DNA of 20,836 nt from Oscillospiraceae bacterium. Lineage in GTDB: Bacteria; Bacillota_A; Clostridia; Oscillospirales; Ruminococcaceae. Shown one piece after another: positions 1 through 7,195 of this stretch. Position numbers and translations under genes: made by a program. The DNA is taken from assembly GCA_900766795.1 (NCBI GenBank), contig CAAFWX010000035.1, positions 1 through 20,836 on the forward strand, written 5' to 3'. The notes under the pieces are model-generated. The model made no database searches. It was not told where the DNA came from and worked only from the letters and a program-made list of their open reading frames with translations. Numbering within the stretch: the stretch's first letter is position 1; the number at the start of each line of letters is the position of its first letter.

Positions 1-412
1 CCTGCTCTGCGGGGAAGAACTTTACGAAATCAAGCCCAAGCTCAAGAGCCTGCTCAATCTGCGAGCCGTTTGCAACGCCCGGCGCAAAGGGAACGCCCTT
101 GTCAAGACAGTGCTTCACAACCGCAGGGTTAAGACCGGGAGCAACGCAGAACTTTGCGCCTGCTGCGATTGCTCTGTCGCACTGGTCGATGGTGAGCACC
201 GTGCCCGCGCCAACCAGCATATCGGGATAAGCCTCAACCATCTGTGCGATAACCTTGTCCGCGCCCTCTGCTCTGAACGTAACCTCGGCGCAGTGAATGC
301 CGCCGTCATAGAGAGCCTTTGCGAGAGCAACAGCGTCGTCTGTGTTCTCAAGCTTGATTACGGGAACGATACCCGTGCATTCAAGCTGTTCGAGAAATTT
401 CTTATTGTCCAT
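1..412 (-). CDS. eda: KDPG aldolase (2-keto-3-deoxy-6-phosphogluconate aldolase), 3' end cut by window edge
   Basis: This gene encodes the class I aldolase that cleaves KDPG to pyruvate and glyceraldehyde-3-phosphate, the last step of cytosolic uronate breakdown. The visible 137 residues cover most of a roughly 205-residue TIM-barrel enzyme. The catalytic glutamate lies in CAEVTFR (Glu43), the phosphate/substrate loop GAGTVLT is at residues 68-74, and the Schiff-base lysine is Lys131 in FVKFFPAE. The start ATG (410-412) follows a GGGAGA ribosome binding site. The gene starts 24 bp after kduD ends, so the two are probably cotranscribed and work in the same pathway. The C-terminus lies outside the window. 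Related DgoA/KHG aldolases share these motifs, but the kduD neighbour favours KDPG aldolase. Confidence 0.93.
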   Translation of the reverse strand, partial: MDNKKFLEQLECTGIVPVIKLENTDDAVALAKALYDGGIHCAEVTFRAEGADKVIAQMVEAYPDMLVGAGTVLTIDQCDRAIAAGAKFCVAPGLNPAVVKHCLDKGVPFAPGVANGSQIEQALELGLDFVKFFPAEQ

Positions 413-436
413 TTCGTATCATCTCCCTTTCACGGA

Positions 437-1192
437 TTATCTTCCGAGCCAGCCGCCGTCTACAGCGAGCGTGAAGCCGTTTACATAGTCCGAAGCGCTC
501 GAAGCGAGGAATACTGCCGCTCCCATGATGTCGTCGGGAGTGCCCCAGCGCCCTGCGGGGATTCTTTCGAGGATTGCTTCGCTTCTGTCTGCGTCTGCGC
601 GCAGAGCCTTAGTGTTGTTGGTAGCCATATAGCCGGGAGCGATAGCGTTTACGTTGATTCCGTACTGTGCCCACTCGTTAGCCATGGTCATGGTGATACC
701 CTTAACCGCGGACTTGGAAGCGGTGTAGGAGGGAACGCGGATACCGCCCTGATAAGAAAGCATGGAAGCAACGGAGATAATCTTTCCGCCGTTGCCCTGC
801 TTGATGAACTGTTTTGCGCATGCCTGCGAAAGGAAGAACAGCGTGCGGCAGTTTACGTTCATTACTGCGTCCCAGCTCTCAACGCTGAAGTCGATGGTGT
901 CCTCGCGCTTGATAAGACCCGCGTTGTTTACGAGAATGTCAACGTGACCGAACTTCTCAATCGCGGTATTTACGATGTTCTCGATGGGGTCGAGGGTGGA
1001 AAGGTCAGCCACGAGGAACTGGAAGTTCTCCTCGCCGAGCATTTCCTGTGTTGCGGTGCTGGGAACGACCGAAACGCCCAGAACCTTTGCTCCTGCCTCT
1101 ACAAACGCGCGGGAGAAGCCCTGTCCAAGACCGGTGTCGCTTCCTGTAACGATTGCCACTTTTCCGTTCAAGCTGAATTTGTCAAGTATCAT
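437..1192 (-). CDS. kduD: 2-deoxy-D-gluconate 3-dehydrogenase / 2-keto-3-deoxygluconate oxidoreductase (KduD), SDR family
   Basis: This is a cytosolic short-chain dehydrogenase. KduD reduces 2,5-diketo-3-deoxygluconate to 2-keto-3-deoxygluconate in the unsaturated-uronate branch of pectin degradation. The 251-residue protein has the usual family length. It shows the TGSDTGLGQG nucleotide-binding glycine motif (Gly17, Gly21, Gly23), NNAG (89-92), and the catalytic triad Ser143, Tyr156 and Lys160 in VPSYTASKSAVKG. The C-terminal VDGGWLGR matches the KduD type. The start ATG follows a strong GGAGGT site about 8 bases upstream. It lies between the AEC carrier gene (58 bp upstream) and the KDPG aldolase gene (24 bp downstream). 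Other SDRs (gluconate 5-dehydrogenase type) are similar, so the specific name rests partly on context. Confidence 0.92.
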   Translation of the reverse strand: MILDKFSLNGKVAIVTGSDTGLGQGFSRAFVEAGAKVLGVSVVPSTATQEMLGEENFQFLVADLSTLDPIENIVNTAIEKFGHVDILVNNAGLIKREDTIDFSVESWDAVMNVNCRTLFFLSQACAKQFIKQGNGGKIISVASMLSYQGGIRVPSYTASKSAVKGITMTMANEWAQYGINVNAIAPGYMATNNTKALRADADRSEAILERIPAGRWGTPDDIMGAAVFLASSASDYVNGFTLAVDGGWLGR

Positions 1193-1226
1193 TGTCTATT
1201 ACCTCCGTAGATTGCTTTTTTATATT

Positions 1227-1244
1227 ATGGAATTACCATTCCAT
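1227..1244. repeat. 7-bp inverted repeat with 4-bp spacer in the AEC-kduD gap (operator-like)
   Basis: The arms ATGGAAT and ATTCCAT are perfect reverse complements around TACC. The repeat occupies the 58-bp gap upstream of kduD, next to an AT-rich TAATAT/TATAAA stretch on the minus strand that could be a -10 element, but no good -35 is visible. It has no following U-run on the minus strand, so it is not a terminator. The TGGAAT...ATTCCA arrangement is reminiscent of IclR/KdgR-family operators, which is inference only. Confidence 0.45.
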
Positions 1245-1250
1245 CGTTGA

Positions 1251-2255
1251 CTAGAAAATTCCGACCGCTCGGAGAATTGAAACATAAATGAATATTGTGA
1301 CGGTGCTCACAAGACTTGTCCAGACGACAAGCTGTCCCGAAAGCTCCGCGTCCGCGCCCATTTCCTTTGCCATGATTGCGCTCGCCACCGCCACGGGCGT
1401 TGCGAAAACGCCGACATAGGTTGCAAAGTGCTCACCAGCAAGCTCAGGGAGAATCGTCATTTTGAGGATATACGCGCCCGCAAGCCCGACTATCGGCACA
1501 ACGACCGTGCGCACAACAGTGCCGAAAACAATCTCCCGGCGAAGCCGTTTCACAGCGGAAAACTCAAACTGACCGCCGAGGACGATAAGCGCAAACGGCG
1601 TGCAGATTGATTTCACGCTCTCAAGGGTCTTGTACAGAATGGTGATATCACTCAGCCTGAAATCAATTCCCCACATCACAAACACTTCGCGTATTCCAAG
1701 CACCGCAATGCCCGCAATGGTTGCGACAATGAGCGGATTCTTGATAACCCCCAGCAGCACCTTTTTGACGCTGACTTTGCCCTTTTCGCTGTTGCCGTTG
1801 AAGATGGTCAGGGTAATTACCGCCAGCGCGTTGAAGGTGGGCACGCAGAACGCGGACATTATACCCGCAGCGGCAGCGCCCTTTGCGCCGAACAGTGCCT
1901 CTGCCAGCGGCAGACCGATTATCGCGTAGTTTGACCTGAACACCGCCTGAATGAGCGAGCCGCGCTTTGCGCCGTCTTTTGTGAACGCGCACACCACAGC
2001 TATCGCCGCAAAGAACAGCACAACCACCATGATAATGCCGTAAAGGATAAACGCAGGATTAAGCTCCCTTAAGCTGCCGATGTTGTAGACGTTATAGAAC
2101 AGCAGCGCAGGAAGCAGCACCCGAAACGTCAGACGGTTTCCCGCGTCAAGAAACGGCTTTTGAAGCATTCCCACGCGCTTCAGCACATACCCGAGCGCTA
2201 TAAGCAGCACTATGGGAAGCACCGCGTTCGCGGCAAAAATCAATGCGTCTGTCAT
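1251..2255 (-). CDS. AEC (auxin efflux carrier) family transporter
   Basis: This is a 334-residue polytopic membrane protein of the AEC family, secondary carriers of small organic acids. It begins with the characteristic N-terminal helix (AVLPIVLLIALGYVLKRVG), followed by the RLTFRVLLPALLFYNV segment and a repeated second half (PFALIVLGGQF, PVAVASAIMAKEMG), giving about ten predicted helices. Its ATG overlaps the GH4 stop codon as ATGA, which indicates translational coupling. Its place between the GH4 and kduD genes suggests it moves a pathway acid, for example galacturonate or a keto-deoxy acid, or exports an end product. The family does not tell substrate or direction. Sure of the family, not of the role. 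Confidence 0.88.
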   Translation of the reverse strand: MTDALIFAANAVLPIVLLIALGYVLKRVGMLQKPFLDAGNRLTFRVLLPALLFYNVYNIGSLRELNPAFILYGIIMVVVLFFAAIAVVCAFTKDGAKRGSLIQAVFRSNYAIIGLPLAEALFGAKGAAAAGIMSAFCVPTFNALAVITLTIFNGNSEKGKVSVKKVLLGVIKNPLIVATIAGIAVLGIREVFVMWGIDFRLSDITILYKTLESVKSICTPFALIVLGGQFEFSAVKRLRREIVFGTVVRTVVVPIVGLAGAYILKMTILPELAGEHFATYVGVFATPVAVASAIMAKEMGADAELSGQLVVWTSLVSTVTIFIYVSILRAVGIF

Positions 2256-3661
2256 AACCTGTCCAGCTTCTCCATGGGGAAATAGTCGCGAAGGCAGCCG
2301 CTTGTCGCCTTAACCATGCGGGAAAACAGCTCACGCGCCTTTTCGAGCGATAACCCAGAGCAAAGCGGCTGATTGACGAAAGCCTCAAAGATTTCTCCGA
2401 AATCCCTGTGCTTTATCCCGTAGTATGTATTCTCAATGTTCAGCGCATTGCGCAGCACAAGAGCGTTGACGTTATCGGGCAGGCGCTTTGCGGTCACAGG
2501 CTTTACGCCGCCCCGAGAGAAAACGCAGTTTGTTTCCACAACCGAGCCTAGCGGCAGGTCGGGCATCTGCCCCACGTTCACAACGTTTGCGTTGGAAACC
2601 TTAGGAGGAATAATTCCGAGGAGCGCTTTCATAAGCTCAACGACCTCCTCGTCGCTTTTCCTGACCTCTATCGGCTCTTCCCCATCGGCAATGCGCTTTG
2701 ACTGGGCGATTTTGTTGAGCCTGTCCTGCTTGCGGTAGCCCACGGTCGTGAGATGGTACAGCCACTTGTCAGCAGCAGCCTTGTCCTCCATATACCATGA
2801 GTTGTTCATGAACTCAACCAGATGTCTGTCGCCCGCTGCGGCGAGAACGCCGAAACGTCTGAACAAATCCATCTTGACCTTGTTCCCGTAAAGGAAAGGG
2901 TTGTCCCCGCGAAAGTCGTCGGGCTTGCAGCCAAGCTGTTCGCAGTAGCCCTTTTCGTAGAACCTGTCAATAAACTCAGGCAAAACCTTAAGCATATCCT
3001 GCCCGTTATAATCCGCGGAGGTAATCCATGTGAAGTGGTTTATTCCGCAGGCGTCGATAACCATTTCCTGCCTTGTCGGACGCGGAACGCCGAGCACCTC
3101 TTCAGCCGCGCAGCAGAGAAATTCCTGTGCATGGAACACCTCGTGGCAGCAGCCGAAAGCCTTTATCTCTGGGAAAACGTCGTACAGCGTCTTTGTGCAG
3201 GCGGTCATGGGGTTTGTGAGATTTATCACCCACGCGTCGGGGCAATTCTCCTTTATCGCCCTTGCAAACCCCTCGTAGATAGGAACGGTGCGCATTGCGC
3301 GGAGAACTCCGCCGGGACCTACCGTGTCGCCTACCGACTGAAATATCCCGTATTCCTCGGGCATGTGTACGTCGGTTTCCATCTCGTCAAAGGTTCCGGG
3401 AAGAATGGAGCAGGCAACGAAATCCGCGCCGCGAAGCGCCTGCGCGATGTCGTCGTATACCCTGTATTCCCACTTTGAAACAGCGTCGGGAGATTGGTTT
3501 ATCACCTCGCCGATTCTTCGGTTAAGCTCCGCCGCGGGAATGTCGATATCATACAGGGCAATCTCGCCGCCAAGCCCCTCGGAAACGGCAAGGTCCGTCA
3601 TGAACACCCTCGCCCATGCCTTAGACCCGCCGCCGATATATGCAATCTTGATTTCTTTCAT
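2252..3661 (-). CDS. lplD: GH4 alpha-galacturonidase (LplD type, CHEV motif)
   Basis: This gene encodes a family 4 glycoside hydrolase, an NAD+- and Mn2+-dependent enzyme of about 469 residues. The N-terminal dinucleotide fold begins KIAYIGGGSKAW. Visible motifs are the NLTNPM loop (Asn150), CHEV at residues 172-175, and the metal-ligand region DACGINHFTW (His209). In characterised GH4 enzymes the CHEV motif marks alpha-galacturonidases, which release galacturonate from short pectic oligosaccharides, rather than the CNVP/CHSV-type glucosidases and galactosidases. The ATG at 3659-3661 was chosen because the protein family starts at MKEIKIAYIGGG; 29 more upstream codons are open but overlap the GH105 gene and are not GH4-like. 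It lies 4 bp after the GH105 stop and overlaps the AEC gene by 4 bp. There is no signal peptide, so it acts in the cytosol. Confidence 0.92.
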   Translation of the reverse strand: MKEIKIAYIGGGSKAWARVFMTDLAVSEGLGGEIALYDIDIPAAELNRRIGEVINQSPDAVSKWEYRVYDDIAQALRGADFVACSILPGTFDEMETDVHMPEEYGIFQSVGDTVGPGGVLRAMRTVPIYEGFARAIKENCPDAWVINLTNPMTACTKTLYDVFPEIKAFGCCHEVFHAQEFLCCAAEEVLGVPRPTRQEMVIDACGINHFTWITSADYNGQDMLKVLPEFIDRFYEKGYCEQLGCKPDDFRGDNPFLYGNKVKMDLFRRFGVLAAAGDRHLVEFMNNSWYMEDKAAADKWLYHLTTVGYRKQDRLNKIAQSKRIADGEEPIEVRKSDEEVVELMKALLGIIPPKVSNANVVNVGQMPDLPLGSVVETNCVFSRGGVKPVTAKRLPDNVNALVLRNALNIENTYYGIKHRDFGEIFEAFVNQPLCSGLSLEKARELFSRMVKATSGCLRDYFPMEKLDRL

Positions 3662-3665
3662 AGCT

Positions 3666-4808
3666 TTATCGGGAAGCGCCCTTTTCCATGCGCTTAACCT
3701 CCGTGTAGCACAGCACAAAAGGCGCAACGCCCTTTGCGTCGTTTTCAACTATCGGCTCGGATATGTAGTACTCATAGCTTCCGTCGCGGCGCGTGTTGTT
3801 CTCGGGACCTAACCCTGCCACAAGGCAGATTCCGCCGAGATTAAGGTCGCCGTCGTCGTTAGTGCTGAGATATTTCCGGCAAATGCCATCAAAGGTTTCC
3901 CTGCCTGCCGCCGCATAGCTGTTGTCAAGCACGCCGAGCCGCGCGCCCTTCATCATAGCGTAGGCAATCATGCTGCTGCCGCTGGTTTCGAGATAATTGC
4001 CCTCCCTGCCGCCGCAGTCGATAACCTGCCAGAACATTTTGGTTTCGGGGTCGCGGTATTGCGCGATACCCTCGACAGCTTCGCGGAAAATGCCGCAAAG
4101 CTCCTTTGCTTCGCTGTCATCGCCCATGTAGTCGATAACGTCAATCAGCGCTACGCAGAACCAGCCCATTGCCCTGAGCCAGAAATTCTTCGAGCAGCCC
4201 GTCTGCTTATCCGCCCAGAAAATCGACTTCGAGCAGTCCATGCCGTGGTAGTAAAGCTTCTTGTTCTCGTCAAACATAAGCTTTCGCACGTTTCTGAACT
4301 GCGCCACGGTGTCCGAGCAGTCGCCGCCGCCAAACTCGCGCTGAAATCTCACATAGAACACCTGCGCCATATACAGCCCGTCCAGCCAAATCTGGTTCGG
4401 GTAAATCTTCTTGTGCCAGAAATTTCCCGTTTCGGTTCGGGGCTGATTTTTGAGCTGGTCGTACTGAAGAAAAATCGCTTTCTTGTATTTTTCCTTGCCC
4501 GTCATTTTGTACAGGTCGAAAAGCACCCTGCCCTCGTTCACATCGTCGAGGTTGAATTTCTCGGGCGAATAACCCAGAATCGAGCCGTCCTCGGACACAT
4601 AGTAGTCGATAAACCTCTCGGCAAATTCGGCATACTTTTTCTCGCCCGTGATTTCGCCCGCGCAAAGCAGCGCGGTTATCATACACCCGTCGATATAGTT
4701 CCAGTGAGCGGGCTTGCCCATACGAATGCTTTCAATGTTCCAGAAAGGAGCGTCGGGCGTGGAAGCGTCAAGCAGCTTCGCGATATATTTGTCAATCTGT
4801 GTGTACAA
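3666..4808 (-). CDS. GH105 unsaturated rhamnogalacturonyl/galacturonyl hydrolase (YteR/YesR type), TTG start
   Basis: This gene encodes a cytosolic (alpha/alpha)6-barrel hydrolase of 380 residues. Family members remove the unsaturated 4-deoxy uronyl group from the non-reducing end of lyase products, giving 5-keto-4-deoxyuronate for the KduI/KduD route. Visible features are NQIWLDGLYMAQ with the candidate general acid Asp143, FWLRAMGW (about 209-216), and the C-terminal glycine-rich ETSGSSMIAYAMMKGA segment. TTG at 4806-4808 was chosen as the start because AAAGGAG lies 5 bases upstream and the family-like sequence begins there. A longer open frame to 4931 would overlap the GH28 gene and adds a basic, non-homologous stretch. 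It is tightly linked to GH28 and GH4. Assignment to rhamnogalacturonan versus homogalacturonan products cannot be made from sequence alone. Confidence 0.9.
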   Translation of the reverse strand: MYTQIDKYIAKLLDASTPDAPFWNIESIRMGKPAHWNYIDGCMITALLCAGEITGEKKYAEFAERFIDYYVSEDGSILGYSPEKFNLDDVNEGRVLFDLYKMTGKEKYKKAIFLQYDQLKNQPRTETGNFWHKKIYPNQIWLDGLYMAQVFYVRFQREFGGGDCSDTVAQFRNVRKLMFDENKKLYYHGMDCSKSIFWADKQTGCSKNFWLRAMGWFCVALIDVIDYMGDDSEAKELCGIFREAVEGIAQYRDPETKMFWQVIDCGGREGNYLETSGSSMIAYAMMKGARLGVLDNSYAAAGRETFDGICRKYLSTNDDGDLNLGGICLVAGLGPENNTRRDGSYEYYISEPIVENDAKGVAPFVLCYTEVKRMEKGASR

Positions 4809-4810
4809 TG

Positions 4811-6352
4811 TTACTCCTTTACAAGCTTGCCCACGTTGTTTGCCATAAGCTCTTCGCCGTCGTTTCCTACAACCTCGACATTTCTGATTGTAAGGCTGTT
4901 TACGTTGTCGAAATACATTCCCGCGCGGCACATCTTAACGTTGTTGTTGCGCATGGACGGGTAATTCGGCTCGGCAGCCTCGTCGTAGGTGAACCGTATG
5001 TTCTCGAGCGTAATTTCCTCAATCGGACGTTCGGGCAGACCGTCGCAGTAGCAGGCGGCAACCTGACAGTTGTCACACACCATATCGCGGAACGTGAACT
5101 TCCCGAGATACGGAGTTCTCTCGTCAACGGGCAGCTTCTCGCGCGTGGTGTTGTATTCCGAGAACCTGTCAGGGTCGCAGCAGTTGTACCACATGTTGAT
5201 TACGATGGGAGTAAGAACGCCGTCCATTTTGATGTTCTCGAAAAGAACTCCGTCTATAACAGCGTCCTCGCCTCTGCCGCGGCGCGTTTTTATGCGCAGG
5301 CCACGGTCGGTGCGGTTGAAAATGCAGCGGTTTACCGTAAGATTTTTTACGCCGCCCGCCATCTCGCTTCCGAGAGTAATCGCGCCGTGACCGAACTGCA
5401 TAATGCAGTTTCTGATGGTGTGGCGGTTGGCGGGGGTCTTGTATTTCTTTCCTATCTCAATCTTGCCGGACTTGATGGCAATACAGTCGTCGCCAACGCT
5501 GAATCGGCAGCCGATTATGTCCACCAAATCGCAAGCCTCGGGGTCAAGCGCGTCGGTGTTCGGGCTGTCCTTCGGGGCGTTTACCGCAAGGTCGAGGAAG
5601 CGGAGATTGTTCGAGAAATAGGGGTGAAGCTGCCACATCGCAGCATTCTGCGCGGTAATTCCGTGAACGGTGATATCCGAGCAGCGGTTGAAGAAAATAA
5701 GCCGCGGTCTTGCAATTACGCGCTCCTTGACGTTTATCCACCACTCGCTGTTCTGCGCGTTTCCGTCAACAGTGCCCCTGCCGACAATAGTGATGTCCTC
5801 GGCATATTCAGCGGAAAGCAGCGCCTGATGCATGGGCGCGGCGTTTCCCTCGCAGGTTCCGAAATGCACCGATTCGCCCGTTTCAATATCGCAAAGCTCG
5901 CCGGGAATGACAGGGTAACGCTCGGTGTCTGTTGAGCCGAGAAGAACCGCCTTTTCGTCAAGCTCTATGGTGATATGGCTCTTAAGGTTAATAGGCGCAA
6001 TGCTGTAAACTCCCTCGGGAAAATACAAGCGCCCGCCCTTAGGCAAGCAGTTTACCGCGGTCTGAACGTTCACCGTGTCGTCATGAACGCCGTCGCCCAC
6101 TGCGCCGAAATCCTTTACGCTTACAGCGGCGGTTTCCGCAGCCGTGACAAACTTCACCGGCTCGCTGCCGCTGACGCTGAGCGTGTATTCCGTAGAGGGC
6201 TTAAGCGAAAACAGCGAGAACACGTTCGTGTTGGAGGTGAACTGCTCCACGCCGTTCAGGGACACGGTGTATTCTGCTTCGCTGTAATAGGGCGAGCTGT
6301 TCTCATGCTCAAAGCAAGCCGAAACAGAGCCGACAAATAAAGTGTTTATCAT
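4811..6352 (-). CDS. GH28 polygalacturonase-type glycoside hydrolase, cytosolic
   Basis: This gene encodes a 513-residue pectinase with a right-handed beta-helix. An N-terminal beta-sandwich-like region (about 1-72, fibronectin III-like: NVFSLFSLKPSTEYTLSV) precedes the DFGAVGDGVHDDT entry motif (81-93). The GH28 catalytic signature is complete: NTD (265-267), GDD (287-289), GHG (321-323) and RIK (353-355). There is no signal peptide, so it probably acts on imported oligogalacturonides, most likely as an exo-acting enzyme. This fits the downstream GH105 and GH4 enzymes. The ATG follows CAGGAG by 5 bases. It lies 21 bp after the preceding membrane-protein gene, in the same operon. Related xylogalacturonan or rhamnogalacturonan activities within GH28 cannot be excluded. 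Confidence 0.93.
   Translation of the reverse strand: MINTLFVGSVSACFEHENSSPYYSEAEYTVSLNGVEQFTSNTNVFSLFSLKPSTEYTLSVSGSEPVKFVTAAETAAVSVKDFGAVGDGVHDDTVNVQTAVNCLPKGGRLYFPEGVYSIAPINLKSHITIELDEKAVLLGSTDTERYPVIPGELCDIETGESVHFGTCEGNAAPMHQALLSAEYAEDITIVGRGTVDGNAQNSEWWINVKERVIARPRLIFFNRCSDITVHGITAQNAAMWQLHPYFSNNLRFLDLAVNAPKDSPNTDALDPEACDLVDIIGCRFSVGDDCIAIKSGKIEIGKKYKTPANRHTIRNCIMQFGHGAITLGSEMAGGVKNLTVNRCIFNRTDRGLRIKTRRGRGEDAVIDGVLFENIKMDGVLTPIVINMWYNCCDPDRFSEYNTTREKLPVDERTPYLGKFTFRDMVCDNCQVAACYCDGLPERPIEEITLENIRFTYDEAAEPNYPSMRNNNVKMCRAGMYFDNVNSLTIRNVEVVGNDGEELMANNVGKLVKE
4814..4820 (-). promoter_or_regulatory. Ribosome binding site deciding the GH105 TTG start
   Basis: AAAGGAG reads on the minus strand 5 bases before the TTG at 4808-4806, and it overlaps the last sense codons of the GH28 gene. 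This places the start within the end of the preceding gene and implies translational coupling. Confidence 0.75.
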
Positions 6353-6373
6353 AATAACTCCTGTAAAACTTTC

Positions 6374-6994
6374 TTATTTCCCGCCCGAAACCTTTTCCTC
6401 TGCGTCGCGGATAATCTTCACAGAAAGGTGCTTTATACCGATGAACAGCATGTCAAACCCGACATACAGCAGCCCGAAGAAAATCGGCTCTACGGTAACC
6501 ACCGCCGCTGCGCCGCTTTCGGGCGACCCAACGAGAATGGTGTTGATTATGGTGTAGGTCTGGATTATGCAGTAGAGAATCAATCCCGAATAAATGATGT
6601 TCAGGAAAATCGACCAGAACTTGCGGACAGTAACCATCATCCATCTGTCGTAAGCGCCCTTTGCAGGCTCGAAGTAGTGGAGCATGTTGTTTATCAGCAA
6701 ATCCGTCATAAGCCCAAGTCCGATTGCAAGCGCAACCAGCAGGTCAAGCCCGACGATGTAGGTGCCGAGTCCCCAAAGGAAAAAGTAGCATATTGAGCCG
6801 CCGCACCAGAACTTGATGAGTCCTATTTTCAGCCACGACGGCATAGCAAGCTTCGGACCTGATTTGTATTTTCGGATTTCTTCTTCCGATACCTCGGGAG
6901 CGTCCTTCGCGTTTACAAGCTTTTCGACAGCTTCGACTTCAAGCTTGTAGTAATCCTCCGCAGCTTGACCGGTTTCGTTGTGTTTCTTCGCCAT
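6374..6994 (-). CDS. Four-helix membrane protein of unknown function (transporter-operon accessory D)
   Basis: I do not recognise this family firmly. The 206-residue protein has a charged cytosolic N-terminus with many Glu and Lys residues (1-50). Four hydrophobic helices follow (about 57-81, 83-105, 127-152, 166-190), then a short charged tail. Conserved-looking stretches are AMPSWLKIGLIKFW and YDRWMMVTVRKFW. The ATG at 6992-6994 was chosen as the first methionine after a GTG-initiated extension that has no ribosome binding site and runs through a structured intergenic region. The nearest SD-like sequence (AAAGGT) is rather far upstream, so the start is less certain. It is flanked by the sugar-transporter genes and GH28. 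Its position suggests a role in transport or membrane assembly, which is inference. Confidence 0.72.
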   Translation of the reverse strand: MAKKHNETGQAAEDYYKLEVEAVEKLVNAKDAPEVSEEEIRKYKSGPKLAMPSWLKIGLIKFWCGGSICYFFLWGLGTYIVGLDLLVALAIGLGLMTDLLINNMLHYFEPAKGAYDRWMMVTVRKFWSIFLNIIYSGLILYCIIQTYTIINTILVGSPESGAAAVVTVEPIFFGLLYVGFDMLFIGIKHLSVKIIRDAEEKVSGGK

Positions 6995-7024
6995 GTGTGT
7001 TAGTGTACCTTTAAAATAAGAGCC

Positions 7025-7067
7025 TGACGCGGACTGCCGTGCTTTCAAGCTAACGGGCGGCGCGTCA
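7025..7067 (-). repeat. Intergenic stem-loop before the gene at 6374-6994
   Basis: Outer arms TGACGCG and CGCGTCA (7 bp, perfect) enclose a nested stem CCGT/ACGG and GCTT/AAGC with small internal loops. On the minus strand it is followed by a short T-rich run (CTTATTTT), so it could be a weak attenuator or a stabilising or processing hairpin between two operon genes. Confidence 0.55.
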
Positions 7068-7127
7068 AATGCAGAACAAATCAGCTTCACAAAAGAAAAC
7101 ACGTTCTTTGGCAGCCTCACGCATACA

Positions 7128-7162
7128 GCATAAATTTTGCCTCGTCTGCGTAAAATCTATGC
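7128..7162 (-). repeat. 11-bp inverted repeat (one G-U) upstream of the 7025-7067 hairpin
   Basis: Arms at 7128-7138 (GCATAAATTTT) and 7152-7162 (AAAATCTATGC) pair over 11 positions with one mismatch that becomes G-U in the minus-strand RNA. The loop is 13 bases. No U-run follows on the minus strand, so a terminator is unlikely. It lies just after the stop of the 7196-7807 gene. Confidence 0.55.
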
Positions 7163-7195
7163 TCAAAAAACGCGCAATCTCTATTTGTGCAGGCT

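Noticed and set aside
110..1210. 366-codon plus-strand frame opposite eda and kduD
   Set aside because: Both minus-strand genes have complete catalytic motifs and ribosome binding sites; the plus-strand product is Cys/Val-rich and non-homologous.
3662..3748. 29-residue N-terminal extension of the GH4 enzyme
   Set aside because: It overlaps the end of the GH105 gene and precedes the canonical GH4 start KIAYIGGGSKAW; it has no ribosome site.
4799..5935. 378-codon plus-strand frame opposite the GH28 gene
   Set aside because: It is a shadow of the GH28 gene, whose NTD, GDD, GHG and RIK motifs are intact on the minus strand.
6995..7120. N-terminal extension of the 6374-6994 protein from a GTG near 7120
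   Set aside because: There is no ribosome site before the GTG, and the extension would translate through the hairpin region with low-similarity basic sequence.
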